Positions 15,657 through 25,217 of a DNA stretch of 64,000 nt are shown here, piece after piece. Where the stretch lies: NCBI GenBank assembly GCA_021298355.1, contig JAJTEH010000005.1, forward strand, positions 62,001 through 126,000. The letters run 5' to 3'. Each line of letters opens with the position of its first letter. The first letter of the stretch is position 1. The stretch comes from Flammeovirgaceae bacterium. Lineage in GTDB: Bacteria > Bacteroidota > Bacteroidia > Cytophagales > Cyclobacteriaceae. A program made the position numbers and the translations under genes. The notes under the pieces were generated by a model. That model saw only the letters and a list, made by a program, of their open reading frames with translations. It was not told the origin of the DNA and made no database searches.

Positions 15657-18600
15657 ATGCAGAGACAATTACTCATTGTATTATTGCTCCTGATCTCCGT
15701 TGTTACTCACGGTCAAGACAGAGTAGTAAGTGGCGTGGTGCGTGCAGCAGAAGATGGCACACCATTACCAGGAGTTAACGTAGTAGTAAAAGGCACCAAT
15801 ATCGGTACCACTACAGATGCCGAAGGAAATTACAAAATCAGTGTACCTTCTGGCTCCGAAACACTTTTGTTTTCATTTATTGGACTTCGCTCAGCCGAAG
15901 TAACAATAGGTGGAAGATCGATTGTAGACGTATCATTAGAATCAGACATAACACAACTTAGCGAAGTTGTTGTAGTTGGATACGGTACGCAAATCAAGCA
16001 AGACCTTACCGGTAATATTGCACGGGTTAAAGGTGATGAAATACGAAATCTTCCTGTACAAACATTCGAACAATCTATACAAGGTCGTGCGGCAGGTGTG
16101 TTTGTAGAAACCGGAAACGGTAAACTGGGTCAGGGAGTGAAAATGAGAATTCGTGGAGCATCATCGGTTACAGCTGATAACCAACCTTTATTTGTTGTAG
16201 ATAACTTCATTATTACAAACGAAAATCAATCAAGTGCCACTGCGGCCACAAACCCGTTAGTAGATATTAATCCGGCAGATATTGAATCCATCGAAATTTT
16301 AAAAGATGCATCTGCATCGGCTATTTATGGAGCAAGAGCTGCCAACGGTGTTGTTATTATTACAACAAAAAGAGGAAAAGCTGGGCGCACTTCGTTTAAT
16401 GTGGGCTATCAATCAGGTGTGAGCACAGAAACCAACCGCAGAGAATTTTTAAATACCGCACAGTATGTAGAATTGATGCGCGAAGCCGGAAAAGCATCCG
16501 GTCGTTTAGCGCGTATCGAATCTCGCTTAGATAGAAATGGCGCGGGGAACCGTAATTCCTGGGCCGACCCCTCTTCTCCCGAATATGTAAATACCGATTG
16601 GCAAGATCAGGTTTTTCAACGTGGTAAATTCGAACAGATAGATGTAAGTGCGGCAGGCGGTAACGATAAAACAAAAATGTATACCTCACTTTCTTACAGT
16701 GACCAAGAGGGTATTTTAATTGGAAACAGATTTAGAAGATTAACAGGAAGAATAAACCTGGATCATCAAGCTAACGACAAACTTACCTATGGTATAAATT
16801 TTAATCTTGCGCATTCAATCAACAACAGATTATCTGATGATAATGCCTTCTCAACTCCTATGCAGATTGTGGCGTTAATGCCCAACACGCCTGTAATAGA
16901 TCCACGAACAGGTTTGTTAAGCGGTCAGTTAGATCCAGACACAGGAACACCAAACAGCATCTTCCCATTATATTATAACCCTTTACTCGATGCTAAATTT
17001 AGTCAGCGCGAAACGCGTGTAATCCGAAATTTTGGTTCGGCCTATGCCGGTTATAAGATAACAGACAAACTAAATTTCAGAAGTGAGTTTGGATACGACC
17101 TTTTGTACCAACATGAAGAACGTTACTTCGGTCAGGAAACCAGCAGAAACAGCGGATTTCCGAATGGGTTTGGTACCGATGCATGGACCTCTGTTTTTAA
17201 CTATACACTCAACAACTTTTTTTCTTACAACACAGTGTTAAATAGTGAACATACTCTTGAAGTTATTGGAGGTATGTCTTACCAGGAAGAAAAAAGCGAT
17301 TTTGTAAATGTAGAAGGGCAACAATTCCCTAGCAATTCTTATAAAGAGTTAAACTCGGCAGCAGTAGTAACATTAGGAGAATCAGAAGAAGAACAATCAG
17401 TTTTTCTTTCATACTTTTCACGCGCCAATTACAAATTCCGCGATAAGTATTTATTATCTTTTAGCGGCCGTGTAGATGGTTCGTCTCGCTTTGGTCCGGG
17501 TAATCGCTTTGGTTTCTTCCCCGCTGTTTCTGCAGGATGGATTCTAACAGAAGAAGATTTTTTATCCGATGCCGGAACATTAGAATTTTTGAAATTCAGA
17601 GTTAGTTATGGGTTAACAGGTAACGCAGGAATTCCACCTTATGCCTCACGAGGTTTATTTTCAGGTAACGGAAGTTATGGCGGTATTGGTGGCGCTCGCC
17701 CCACACAGCTTGCTAACGATGACCTAAGATGGGAACAAACCGCGCAGTTAAATGTTGGTTTTGATTTTGGTTTCTTGAATAATAGAATTAATGGTGAAAT
17801 AGATTATTACGTAAAGAAAACTTCTGATTTAATTCTTAATGTTAACCTGCCTGGAACTGCAGGTATCCCCAATCAAATCAGAAATATAGGTAATATGGAA
17901 AACCGGGGTTTTGAATTCGTAATCAATTCAGAAAACCTGGTAGGTGAGTTTCGCTGGACAACCAGTTTAAACTACGCAAGAAACAGAAACAAAATCACCA
18001 ACCTGGATAACCAAGTTATAGAAGGCAGCTTCTTATCGCGTGCAGTTGAGGGCGAACCTATTGGTATTTTCTTCGGCCCACAATATGCAGGCGTTGATCC
18101 CGCCAATGGCGATGCACTTTACACAGTAATAAATGCTGATGGAACCCGCTCTACAACCAACGATGTAAACACGGCTACCTTAATGAAGGTAGGTGACCCT
18201 AACCCCGATTTTATTGCCGGTATGACCAACACCTTCAGCTATAAAGGTTTAGAACTATCAATTCTTTTTCAAGGTGTTTTTGGGTACCAGGTATACAACG
18301 GTGGTGGAAAATTTATGACGGCCAATGGCGATTTCTTCGATAACCAAACAGTAGACCAATTGCGCAGATGGCAAAACGTTGGCGATATTACCGATGTGCC
18401 ACAAGCCCGCTACTTGGGCGGTAACGGAACGGCAGAATCTTCTCGCTATGTGTATGATGCCGGATACCTTCGCCTAAAAACAGTAACGTTGGGCTATAAT
18501 TTACCTAAAGAAATTACAGGAAAAGCCAAACTTACAAGCGCACGTGTATATGTTAGCGCACAAAACTTGTTAACCTTTACCAATTACGAAGGTTGGGATC

Positions 18601-18707
18601 CGGAGGTAAATGCAGATACCTATGCCAGCAACATTAACCAAGGCATTGACTTCTACTCTGCACCACAACCCAAAACAATTACATTCGGTATCAATATCGG
18701 TTTCTAA
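15657..18707 (+). CDS. SusC/RagA-type TonB-linked outer membrane transporter
   Basis: A 1016-residue TonB-dependent transporter. In order it has a signal peptide (LLIVLLLLISVVTHGQ), a carboxypeptidase-regulatory-like domain (about 23-105), a TonB box region (LSEVVVVGYGTQ), a plug domain (about 110-240, with IRGASSV and ASAIYGARAANGVVIITTKRG), and a 22-strand-type barrel to the C-terminal ITFGINIGF. With SusD it imports large nutrients such as glycans or peptides across the outer membrane. No glycosidase or sulfatase is adjacent; the upstream neighbours are wall-peptide enzymes. The susD start follows the stop with no gap. Confidence 0.95.
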   Translation: MQRQLLIVLLLLISVVTHGQDRVVSGVVRAAEDGTPLPGVNVVVKGTNIGTTTDAEGNYKISVPSGSETLLFSFIGLRSAEVTIGGRSIVDVSLESDITQLSEVVVVGYGTQIKQDLTGNIARVKGDEIRNLPVQTFEQSIQGRAAGVFVETGNGKLGQGVKMRIRGASSVTADNQPLFVVDNFIITNENQSSATAATNPLVDINPADIESIEILKDASASAIYGARAANGVVIITTKRGKAGRTSFNVGYQSGVSTETNRREFLNTAQYVELMREAGKASGRLARIESRLDRNGAGNRNSWADPSSPEYVNTDWQDQVFQRGKFEQIDVSAAGGNDKTKMYTSLSYSDQEGILIGNRFRRLTGRINLDHQANDKLTYGINFNLAHSINNRLSDDNAFSTPMQIVALMPNTPVIDPRTGLLSGQLDPDTGTPNSIFPLYYNPLLDAKFSQRETRVIRNFGSAYAGYKITDKLNFRSEFGYDLLYQHEERYFGQETSRNSGFPNGFGTDAWTSVFNYTLNNFFSYNTVLNSEHTLEVIGGMSYQEEKSDFVNVEGQQFPSNSYKELNSAAVVTLGESEEEQSVFLSYFSRANYKFRDKYLLSFSGRVDGSSRFGPGNRFGFFPAVSAGWILTEEDFLSDAGTLEFLKFRVSYGLTGNAGIPPYASRGLFSGNGSYGGIGGARPTQLANDDLRWEQTAQLNVGFDFGFLNNRINGEIDYYVKKTSDLILNVNLPGTAGIPNQIRNIGNMENRGFEFVINSENLVGEFRWTTSLNYARNRNKITNLDNQVIEGSFLSRAVEGEPIGIFFGPQYAGVDPANGDALYTVINADGTRSTTNDVNTATLMKVGDPNPDFIAGMTNTFSYKGLELSILFQGVFGYQVYNGGGKFMTANGDFFDNQTVDQLRRWQNVGDITDVPQARYLGGNGTAESSRYVYDAGYLRLKTVTLGYNLPKEITGKAKLTSARVYVSAQNLLTFTNYEGWDPEVNADTYASNINQGIDFYSAPQPKTITFGINIGF

Positions 18708-20072
18708 ATGAATAAGAATATGAAAAGATTATTGTTAATACTGCCCATCGTGTTTGCTTCTGCTTGTGTAGACAAACTCGATATCGAAACATTAACGTCT
18801 GTTGATACAGACAAAGCCCTTAGAACATCTGCCGATGTTGAAGGGTTATTGGTAGGAGCATATGACGCATTGGGTGATCCGGATTTACTTGGCGGAAACC
18901 TGCAACGCGATTCTGAACTAATGGGAGATGCAGGTGAAATTTTCTGGGATGGCACTTTTGTTGCACCCGGAGAAATTTATAACAAAGCAATGCTTATTAC
19001 CAACGATCAGGCAAGAGCAACATGGCTAGACGGCTATTACTGCATTACTATTTGTAATCTGGTAATCAAAAATCTAAACCTTGTAACGGAAGACAGAAAA
19101 GAAAGAGTAGAAGCAGAAGCACGCTTTATACGAGGCTTAGTATACTTCGAATTAGTAAAAGTGTATGCCAGGACCTACACTGATGGTAATCCTGCTCAAA
19201 ATCCTGGTGTACCCATTGTAACAGAAGAGTCGGATCAATTTGCTAAAATACCACGAAGCACCGTACAGGCGGTTTATGATCTGGTCCTTAGCGATCTTAC
19301 CTTTGCTGCCACTAATCTCCCGGCAACAAATAACTTTTTTGCAACAACATATGCAGCAAGAGCTATTCTTTCCAGAGTTTATTTAATGCAAAACAATTAC
19401 TCTAACGCCCTTACCAACGCAAATGCTGTTTTGCAAAATACAGGCTTTACACTAACTGCAGATTTTGATGATGCCTTTAATAAAACCTGTTTACAAGGCA
19501 CCGACAGATCTAAAAATGGTAACGCTACCAAAGAAGATGTTTTCGCCATTCAGATAACAACCCAAGATGGTACCAATAACCTGAACACCTTTTTTGCTGA
19601 TGCTGGTTTTGGTGGTAGAGGAGATATTTTTATTGATCCACCACACTTTGCACTTTATGAAGATGGCGATGAACGTGCCGGATTGTTTTTCGATGACACC
19701 TACACTGCTAAATTCAACAATCAATTTGGTAATGTGCCAATAGTGAGATTAGCCGAAATGTATCTTACACGTGCCGAATGTAACTTCAGACTTGGTAGTT
19801 CTGTTGGAGCTTCACCTCTTGCTGACATTAACACCATTCGCGAAAGAGCAGACTTACCTCCTCTAACAACTATTTCTTCTCTAAGCCAAATACTTCGCGA
19901 ACGCAGATTGGAATTAGCTTTTGAAGGACATTTACTACACGACCTAAAAAGAACGCAAAGCAGCGTGGGGCCGTTGTACTTTGATAATCCATCTTTGATT
20001 TTTCCAATTCCGCAGAGAGAAATTCTAATCAATCCTGATCTGGAACAAAACGAAGCTTACACTAACAATTAA
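18708..20072 (+). CDS. RagB/SusD family nutrient-binding outer membrane lipoprotein
   Basis: A 454-residue surface lipoprotein that acts as a lid on the SusC channel. The signal ends in a lipobox (PIVFASAC). The SusD-like N-terminal domain and TPR-like helices follow (RVEAEARFIRGLVYFELVKVY, TTYAARAILSRVYLMQ), and the conserved C-terminal block IRERADLP, ILRERRLELAFEGHLLHDLKR and IFPIPQREI is intact. The start is placed at the ATG directly abutting the susC stop, though ATG at 18720 would give the same signal peptide. The substrate cannot be read from the sequence. Confidence 0.94.
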   Translation: MNKNMKRLLLILPIVFASACVDKLDIETLTSVDTDKALRTSADVEGLLVGAYDALGDPDLLGGNLQRDSELMGDAGEIFWDGTFVAPGEIYNKAMLITNDQARATWLDGYYCITICNLVIKNLNLVTEDRKERVEAEARFIRGLVYFELVKVYARTYTDGNPAQNPGVPIVTEESDQFAKIPRSTVQAVYDLVLSDLTFAATNLPATNNFFATTYAARAILSRVYLMQNNYSNALTNANAVLQNTGFTLTADFDDAFNKTCLQGTDRSKNGNATKEDVFAIQITTQDGTNNLNTFFADAGFGGRGDIFIDPPHFALYEDGDERAGLFFDDTYTAKFNNQFGNVPIVRLAEMYLTRAECNFRLGSSVGASPLADINTIRERADLPPLTTISSLSQILRERRLELAFEGHLLHDLKRTQSSVGPLYFDNPSLIFPIPQREILINPDLEQNEAYTNN

Positions 20073-20085
20073 TTGATTAATTAAT

Positions 20086-20442
20086 ATGAAAAAGATAATG
20101 ATAACATGCTTTGCACTCTCCCTACTCGTTTTGGGAAGTGCATGCGAAGATGACCCAACCGTAGTTAGAAGTAAAACACTAAATATTTTGTATTTCGGTG
20201 AAGAAGAGCCCTTCGTAGGTGATGATGCTATTTTTGAAGCTCCCTTATTTGTTTTAAACGATACGCGCGTATGGGAATGGAAAGCTTCTTTAAATGGCAC
20301 ACAAATATTAACCGGAGAAGGAGAGTATTTCGAATTTGTTTTTGAAGATGCAGGTGAATATACCATAACGTTAACCGAAGGAGACAGATCGGGTACCTTC
20401 ACGATTGAAGTAATAGATGAAGAATTTGAAGAAGAACTATAA
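20086..20442 (+). CDS. Small PKD-like lipoprotein of the SusCD operon
   Basis: A 118-residue protein with a lipoprotein signal (FALSLLVLGSAC) and a single immunoglobulin/PKD-like beta domain (VWEWKASLNGTQ, YFEFVFEDAGEYTITLTEGD). It ends in an acidic tail EEFEEEL. It sits 13 bases after susD and before a strong terminator, in the position where SusE/SusF-type surface-binding lipoproteins are found, but it is much smaller. A role as an accessory ligand-binding protein is inferred from position only. Confidence 0.7.
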   Translation: MKKIMITCFALSLLVLGSACEDDPTVVRSKTLNILYFGEEEPFVGDDAIFEAPLFVLNDTRVWEWKASLNGTQILTGEGEYFEFVFEDAGEYTITLTEGDRSGTFTIEVIDEEFEEEL

Positions 20443-20458
20443 TCTATTATAAAATGTT

Positions 20459-20490
20459 AAAACTGCCGGTGAAAGCCGGCAGTTTTGTTT
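20459..20490 (+). terminator. Rho-independent terminator of the SusCD operon
   Basis: An 11-bp perfect stem (AAAACTGCCGG, 20459-20469, with CCGGCAGTTTT, 20476-20486) has a six-base loop and a T-rich end. Its A-rich upstream side could also serve transcripts from the convergent minus-strand gene ending at 20525. Confidence 0.88.
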
Positions 20491-20524
20491 ATAAGTGACA
20501 GTAGGCAATAAATAAAAGTCGGCT

Positions 20525-21424
20525 TTAAAACTTGTAAATGATATAAGTGAGTGAGCCTGAAATAAAAAGTCCATCTAATGGGCGCACACCTGTTTCTAAA
20601 CTAAAAACACTATTGCCGAAAAAGGGTAATCTTCTTCCAAAATTCTGCTCTTTGGTAAACGGATTACGGTACCACTTAAAACCTACTCTTCCTCCTAGTA
20701 AACCATCTACTTCTTTTGTTGCTCCTCCCCCCAAACCAAAAGTATCTTGTTGCAGGTTAACCGATACAGGTAAAATCATCACATCTCCATATACCATAAA
20801 GATAGAGCCGGCACCAAAACCAACTGTTTCATTTCCTTTTTGCTTTTGCATTTTAAAAAAATATTGTCTTTCTCTACCAACGCCCAGATATATGCCCTTA
20901 TGAAAAATATTCTCAATGAAATAATCTGTCATTTCATCTTCTTTGTACTCAAAAGCAGAATTACGTAAGTAAATACCACCGCGCAAATACGTGTTCTTTC
21001 TTACCATTCCATTTACGTCCAGGTATTTAACGGTTGATGTGCGTGTGTTCGAATTTATGTTATCGGTTTCTTTATACCCTAAAATTATGCGAACCGGCCT
21101 AACCGCATCTTCACTTTTTAGTTTATATAAAATACCTGCATCGGTAGTAAAGGAAAAACCTTTCTTTTCAAATCGCAATAACGGAAAACGTACTAAACCC
21201 TCAGCAGAAATTTTTTCACTGATCGGATAACGAGCATTTACCCCAACGGCAAAAAGCATAGATCCTGATAAGTTTTTAAATCCGGCATCAACACCATAAA
21301 TCTCAACACCAACATGTCCTTTAATTACTTCATTGGGGTCCTCAAAAGTTTTTTGAAAAGTTTCTTGCGCTTGTATAGTTCCACTTATCAGAAGAGAAGT
21401 AAGAATTGTATAAATAGCTTTCAT
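20525..21424 (-). CDS. Predicted outer membrane beta-barrel protein, unknown function
   Basis: A 299-residue exported protein with a signal peptide (YTILTSLLISGTIQAQ). The mature part is a series of alternating-residue beta strands with aromatic girdles, and it ends in LFISGSLTYIIYKF, a typical barrel C terminus. No enzymatic motif is seen. Its start lies one base from the stop of another unknown exported protein (21426-22331) on the same strand, so the two are almost certainly cotranscribed and may act together at the envelope. Confidence 0.65.
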   Translation of the reverse strand: MKAIYTILTSLLISGTIQAQETFQKTFEDPNEVIKGHVGVEIYGVDAGFKNLSGSMLFAVGVNARYPISEKISAEGLVRFPLLRFEKKGFSFTTDAGILYKLKSEDAVRPVRIILGYKETDNINSNTRTSTVKYLDVNGMVRKNTYLRGGIYLRNSAFEYKEDEMTDYFIENIFHKGIYLGVGRERQYFFKMQKQKGNETVGFGAGSIFMVYGDVMILPVSVNLQQDTFGLGGGATKEVDGLLGGRVGFKWYRNPFTKEQNFGRRLPFFGNSVFSLETGVRPLDGLFISGSLTYIIYKF

Positions 21425-21425
21425 A

Positions 21426-22331
21426 TTATTTTCCTTCGTTAATCATGGTAGAAATAAAAGTTTTGGTAGCACCCGCTAATATTCCTTTCACTTCTTTTAA
21501 ATATTCATCCTGCGCTGCTTGTACCACATAAGCACTTCTTACCGAACCAAATAGATTGGTTTCTGAATTCGTTTCTTCAATACCGGATTTTATCCAAGAA
21601 GGGTTGCCGTACATGTGTTGCCCAGGAAACACCCACATGCCACCATTCGCATTGCTCCACATCATCATGGCACCTGCATCTAACAATGGTTTTCCTTCTA
21701 TGCGTGCCCCACCAAGTCGCGATCCATCAAACGCCATAAACGTTACATTTAATGCAATGGAAACAGCTTGTGCATCGAGGGCTTTGCAAAGTTTATTGTA
21801 CCAAATACCGGCCGTAACTTTAGAGTTGCGTACAGCAAATTTTCCAACCGGTCTAATGCTAACTACCTGATTGCCCAACTCTTTGTAGGGCGTGAGATCT
21901 TCTTTCACCCTACCAACAAATAATGATTCTGATTCTTTTTCTTCTGAGAAGAATTTGTTTTGGGCCACTTCATCGTCTGATAAAACTTCGTAGCCTTCGT
22001 CTTTCAATTGTTGAATGGCCAACGCATACACTTCTTGAACAATTTGCTGGTATGCTTTTGTATCGATACCACTTAAGCCAACTGTCATCTTCGCGAAGTT
22101 GGTACTTCCGGTTTGTTTGCCAACCGCAGTGATAACCTGATTGACTACGATGTCGGCAATAAAAATTCTTTTTTGTTTAGCGATGTCTTTTTTTCCACCA
22201 CCATTTCTGTATGAAAATGTTTTGGAGAAATCGTAAGTGTTCCAATCGATAAGGGTTTGCTCTTTTTTCTTTTGTGCTAACACACTAATGGTCATTAGCA
22301 TGCAGAGGAGAATCAGTTTAGGTTTTTTCAT
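21426..22331 (-). CDS. Secreted protein of unknown function
   Basis: A 301-residue exported protein (signal LILLCMLMTISVLAQ) that I do not recognise. After a lysine-rich start the body looks alpha/beta: RIFIADIVVNQVITAVGKQ, a helical YQQIVQEVYALAIQQLKDEGYEVLSDDEV reminiscent of CsgG/TolB-N-like envelope proteins, and a strand-rich second half (AVSIALNVTFMAFDGSRLGGARI). The likeness is weak and is not a family assignment. It is the first gene of a two-gene unit with the beta-barrel protein. Confidence 0.6.
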   Translation of the reverse strand: MKKPKLILLCMLMTISVLAQKKKEQTLIDWNTYDFSKTFSYRNGGGKKDIAKQKRIFIADIVVNQVITAVGKQTGSTNFAKMTVGLSGIDTKAYQQIVQEVYALAIQQLKDEGYEVLSDDEVAQNKFFSEEKESESLFVGRVKEDLTPYKELGNQVVSIRPVGKFAVRNSKVTAGIWYNKLCKALDAQAVSIALNVTFMAFDGSRLGGARIEGKPLLDAGAMMMWSNANGGMWVFPGQHMYGNPSWIKSGIEETNSETNLFGSVRSAYVVQAAQDEYLKEVKGILAGATKTFISTMINEGK

Positions 22332-22426
22332 AGTGTTGCTTTTTATAAAACAAAACTAGAGTAGCCCGAAACTGCATACCATACCATGCTGAGGGCAAAT
22401 TGTTCTACCCACCAGCACGGATATAC

Positions 22427-23047
22427 TTAACCGGAAAGGTTATTGGCAAAAGCAAATTTGATTAACCCAACCAACGAATTGGTTCCGGTTTTTCTGAATA
22501 TATTCTTCCTATGAGTTTCTACTGTTCTTTCGCTAATGAATAAGGATTCTGCGATTTGTTTGTTATTGTATTCCTGAGTAATTAAACGTAAAATTTCTTT
22601 TTCTCTTTCTGTTAGAAGTTTGCCTTCGTCAGGGTTGTCCATGTTCAGAATCATATGTTTGCTAATATCCTGGCTGAGATATATTCTTCCGGCATTTACT
22701 TCTTCAATAGCTTGCAGCAATTCTTTTTGTGTATCTTTTTTTAAGATGTAGGCGTTTACTCCGCTTTTCAGAATTTCTTTAGTAAGATGAATTTCTTCGT
22801 GCATGCTAAGGATGATAATTTTTATTCGTGGTAAGATGCGTTTTACTGTTTTGATAAACGACACTGCATCTAAACCAGGCATGCTATAATCTGTAATTAA
22901 TAAATCGGCTTCGTTTGTTTTAAACCATTGTAGAGCTTCATCTGCCGATTGCGCGGTATGAATCACTTTTACTAAGGGATGTTGAACCAATATGGCTTTT
23001 ACTCCGTCAATAATAATGGCGTGATCATCTACCAAAATAGTTCGCAT
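22427..23047 (-). CDS. NarL/FixJ-type response regulator
   Basis: A 206-residue regulator. The receiver domain begins directly at MRTILVDDHAIIIDG, with the phospho-acceptor Asp in LLITDYSMPG and the Lys in YILKKD. The C-terminal LuxR-type HTH is intact (LLTEREKEILRLI, NKQIAESLFISERTVETHRKNI). The frame extends upstream to 23101 but those 18 residues precede the receiver fold, so 23047 is the better start. The TPR histidine kinase lies immediately upstream on the same strand and is the obvious partner. Confidence 0.92.
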   Translation of the reverse strand: MRTILVDDHAIIIDGVKAILVQHPLVKVIHTAQSADEALQWFKTNEADLLITDYSMPGLDAVSFIKTVKRILPRIKIIILSMHEEIHLTKEILKSGVNAYILKKDTQKELLQAIEEVNAGRIYLSQDISKHMILNMDNPDEGKLLTEREKEILRLITQEYNNKQIAESLFISERTVETHRKNIFRKTGTNSLVGLIKFAFANNLSG

Positions 23048-23142
23048 GCGTATTTTTTTTGTGATAAAGTTCTGGAGTGAAAATAAACAATTTCTGTTCA
23101 TGCCCGAAAGTTAGGGCAGGTTCTGAGTTAAGAAAATCCGTG

Positions 23143-25128
23143 TTAGTGGGTATTTTCTTGTAATTCGGGTTTAGTTTGTTTAAAGGGTATTTGTAAAACA
23201 AGTGTTGTACCGTTTACAGTTGGTTTTGTATCTACATCTAGTGTAGCTTTTATAAGGTGCGCACGCGAAGAAATATTCTTCCACCCGAGCCCATTGGATT
23301 GTTGTAAATTAGAAACATCAAATCCTTTTCCGTTGTCTTCAATGGTTAGTATAATCTCAGTATCGCTTCTAACTAAATTAACTACAATAGAAGAGGCTTG
23401 TGCATATTTGATTATGTTATTCGTCCACTCTTGCACAATTCGATAAATAGATATTTCGAAAAGTTCGGATAGCCGTATATCCAGATCGAAGCTAACAACT
23501 TCCACGCGCAAGGTATGTGCATTTTCTATTCGCATAGCCATCTCTTTTAACGCAGGCACAATACCATTTTGTATGAGAGTTTGTGGCATAAGATTAAAAG
23601 CTACAGACCGCACTTCTTTATGCATGTCGTTAAGTACTTTTTCTGAAAGTTCAACAATTTTTATACGCTCGTCTGGTAATTTAGTTTGTTCAAGATTTCC
23701 TAGTAAAAATCTTAGCTCGGTAATTAATTGTCCAATGCCATCGTGTAAATCGCGCGATACTCTTTTTCTTTCTTCTTCTTGAGATTGTAAGGTTGCGTCT
23801 ATATAGGCTTCGCGTATCGCTACTTGTTTTTCCTTTTCTAAAAGAATGGTTTTTCTTTTAAACCTATTTCTAGCAAGAATATAGAATCCCGTTATTAAAA
23901 CTAACAGTAATAATACACCCAAAAGGAAGGCGTAACTTTTATTGAGTTTATTTTGCTGAGTAAGAATTTCAATTTCTTGTTTGGCTAACTGAACATCTTT
24001 CTTTTCTGCTTCAAATTGAATGAGTAATTTATTAACTGTTTCTTTTGTAGTTAGATTGAGGAGTGTATCTTTTACTTCTGCAAATTTTTTAAAACTTTCT
24101 AGTGCTTGAAGTGGCCTGCCGGTTTCTTCGTATAACTGAGCTAAGTTTTGCCAAACTTTTTGCTCTTCAACTTTTAAAGGATTTCGTTTGAGAGAATCCA
24201 ACGCTATTGTAAGGTATTGCTCTCCGAGTTTATAATTTTTTTGTTTGGTATAAGCACTACCCAGATTGATCAAACTTGAAATATATCCTTGCTTGTCGTT
24301 TAATTGTTGGCGCAAAAGCAAAGCCTTCTTATTGTTTTCAATACCTTTCTGTACATGATTTTGCATTGTAAATACTTCTCCGAGGTTATGATAAGCCACA
24401 GCGCAATACTGAGGAGATTGTTTTTCATTTAAAACAGATAAGGATTTTTGCCAATACCAAATGGCGCTGTCATACTGATTTGTTTTTTGAAAAATATTAC
24501 CAATGTTAATTAGCGAAATGCCATAACTCTCAGATATATTATTTTTTAAGGCAAGGTGTAAAGATTTCTTATGGTATACCAAAGCTTGTTGGTACTCTTG
24601 CTGATGCTCCAAAACAGCAGCCATATTGTTTAACGCGTTGGCTTGGCCTTGTATATGATTTAACTTTTCGAATGCTTGCAGAGCTTTGGTTTGGCTTTCG
24701 AAGCTTTTTGAATAGTTACCTTGTTTAAAATAAGCTGCACCTAATTTAATGTTCAAAGAAGCCACACCTGCTAAATCACGGATAGATGCGCGAACGTTCT
24801 GTGCTTCTTCCCATAAGGTTATTGCCATTGGTAAATCAGCTTTATAAAAATAGGCAACACCTAAATCGCTTAGCGCTAACCCTAACCCCTTTTGATAGTT
24901 TATTTTTCTGGCCAATGCAATTGCTTCGTTGCCATAATAAATGGCAGAGTCTTGTTGTTGGAGTGTTAGGGTATAACATAACTCATCCAAAACCTTTACC
25001 CGCATTGTGTCGGGTATCGTTTTATTCAGTAAAAGTTTTTGCAAACTATCTTTTGGGTTAGCAACGGATAAAAGTGGGATAACGAATAAAACAGAAAAGA
25101 CAATTCTGTTCAGTAGAAAAGTAAACAT
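23143..25128 (-). CDS. TPR-containing sensor histidine kinase (NarX/HisKA_3 type)
   Basis: A 661-residue sensor. A signal peptide or anchor (SVLFVIPLLSVANP) is followed by about eight tetratricopeptide repeats on the periplasmic side (for example GNYSKSFESQTKALQ, NYKLGEQYLTIAL). Then come a coiled coil, one transmembrane helix (YAFLLGVLLLLVLITGFYIL) and a HisKA_3 kinase with the phospho-acceptor His in SRDLHDGIGQL. The ATPase part keeps WTNNIIKYA and DNGKGFD. Its cognate NarL-type regulator is 95 bases downstream. A perfect palindrome lies just upstream of the start (25134-25149). Confidence 0.92.
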   Translation of the reverse strand: MFTFLLNRIVFSVLFVIPLLSVANPKDSLQKLLLNKTIPDTMRVKVLDELCYTLTLQQQDSAIYYGNEAIALARKINYQKGLGLALSDLGVAYFYKADLPMAITLWEEAQNVRASIRDLAGVASLNIKLGAAYFKQGNYSKSFESQTKALQAFEKLNHIQGQANALNNMAAVLEHQQEYQQALVYHKKSLHLALKNNISESYGISLINIGNIFQKTNQYDSAIWYWQKSLSVLNEKQSPQYCAVAYHNLGEVFTMQNHVQKGIENNKKALLLRQQLNDKQGYISSLINLGSAYTKQKNYKLGEQYLTIALDSLKRNPLKVEEQKVWQNLAQLYEETGRPLQALESFKKFAEVKDTLLNLTTKETVNKLLIQFEAEKKDVQLAKQEIEILTQQNKLNKSYAFLLGVLLLLVLITGFYILARNRFKRKTILLEKEKQVAIREAYIDATLQSQEEERKRVSRDLHDGIGQLITELRFLLGNLEQTKLPDERIKIVELSEKVLNDMHKEVRSVAFNLMPQTLIQNGIVPALKEMAMRIENAHTLRVEVVSFDLDIRLSELFEISIYRIVQEWTNNIIKYAQASSIVVNLVRSDTEIILTIEDNGKGFDVSNLQQSNGLGWKNISSRAHLIKATLDVDTKPTVNGTTLVLQIPFKQTKPELQENTH

Positions 25129-25133
25129 ACAGA

Positions 25134-25149
25134 GAGTTTAGGTAAACTC
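25134..25149. promoter_or_regulatory. Perfect palindrome upstream of the TPR kinase
   Basis: GAGTTTA-GG-TAAACTC is an exact inverted repeat of two 7-base arms, ending five bases before the kinase start codon. It could be an operator for autoregulation or a small RNA hairpin covering the start. Confidence 0.35.
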
Positions 25150-25217
25150 AATTTAGAACTATGTTTTGAATTAATCGAGATTAAGTTTGCTATTCCATCT
25201 AAGGAAAGCCAAGAAAT

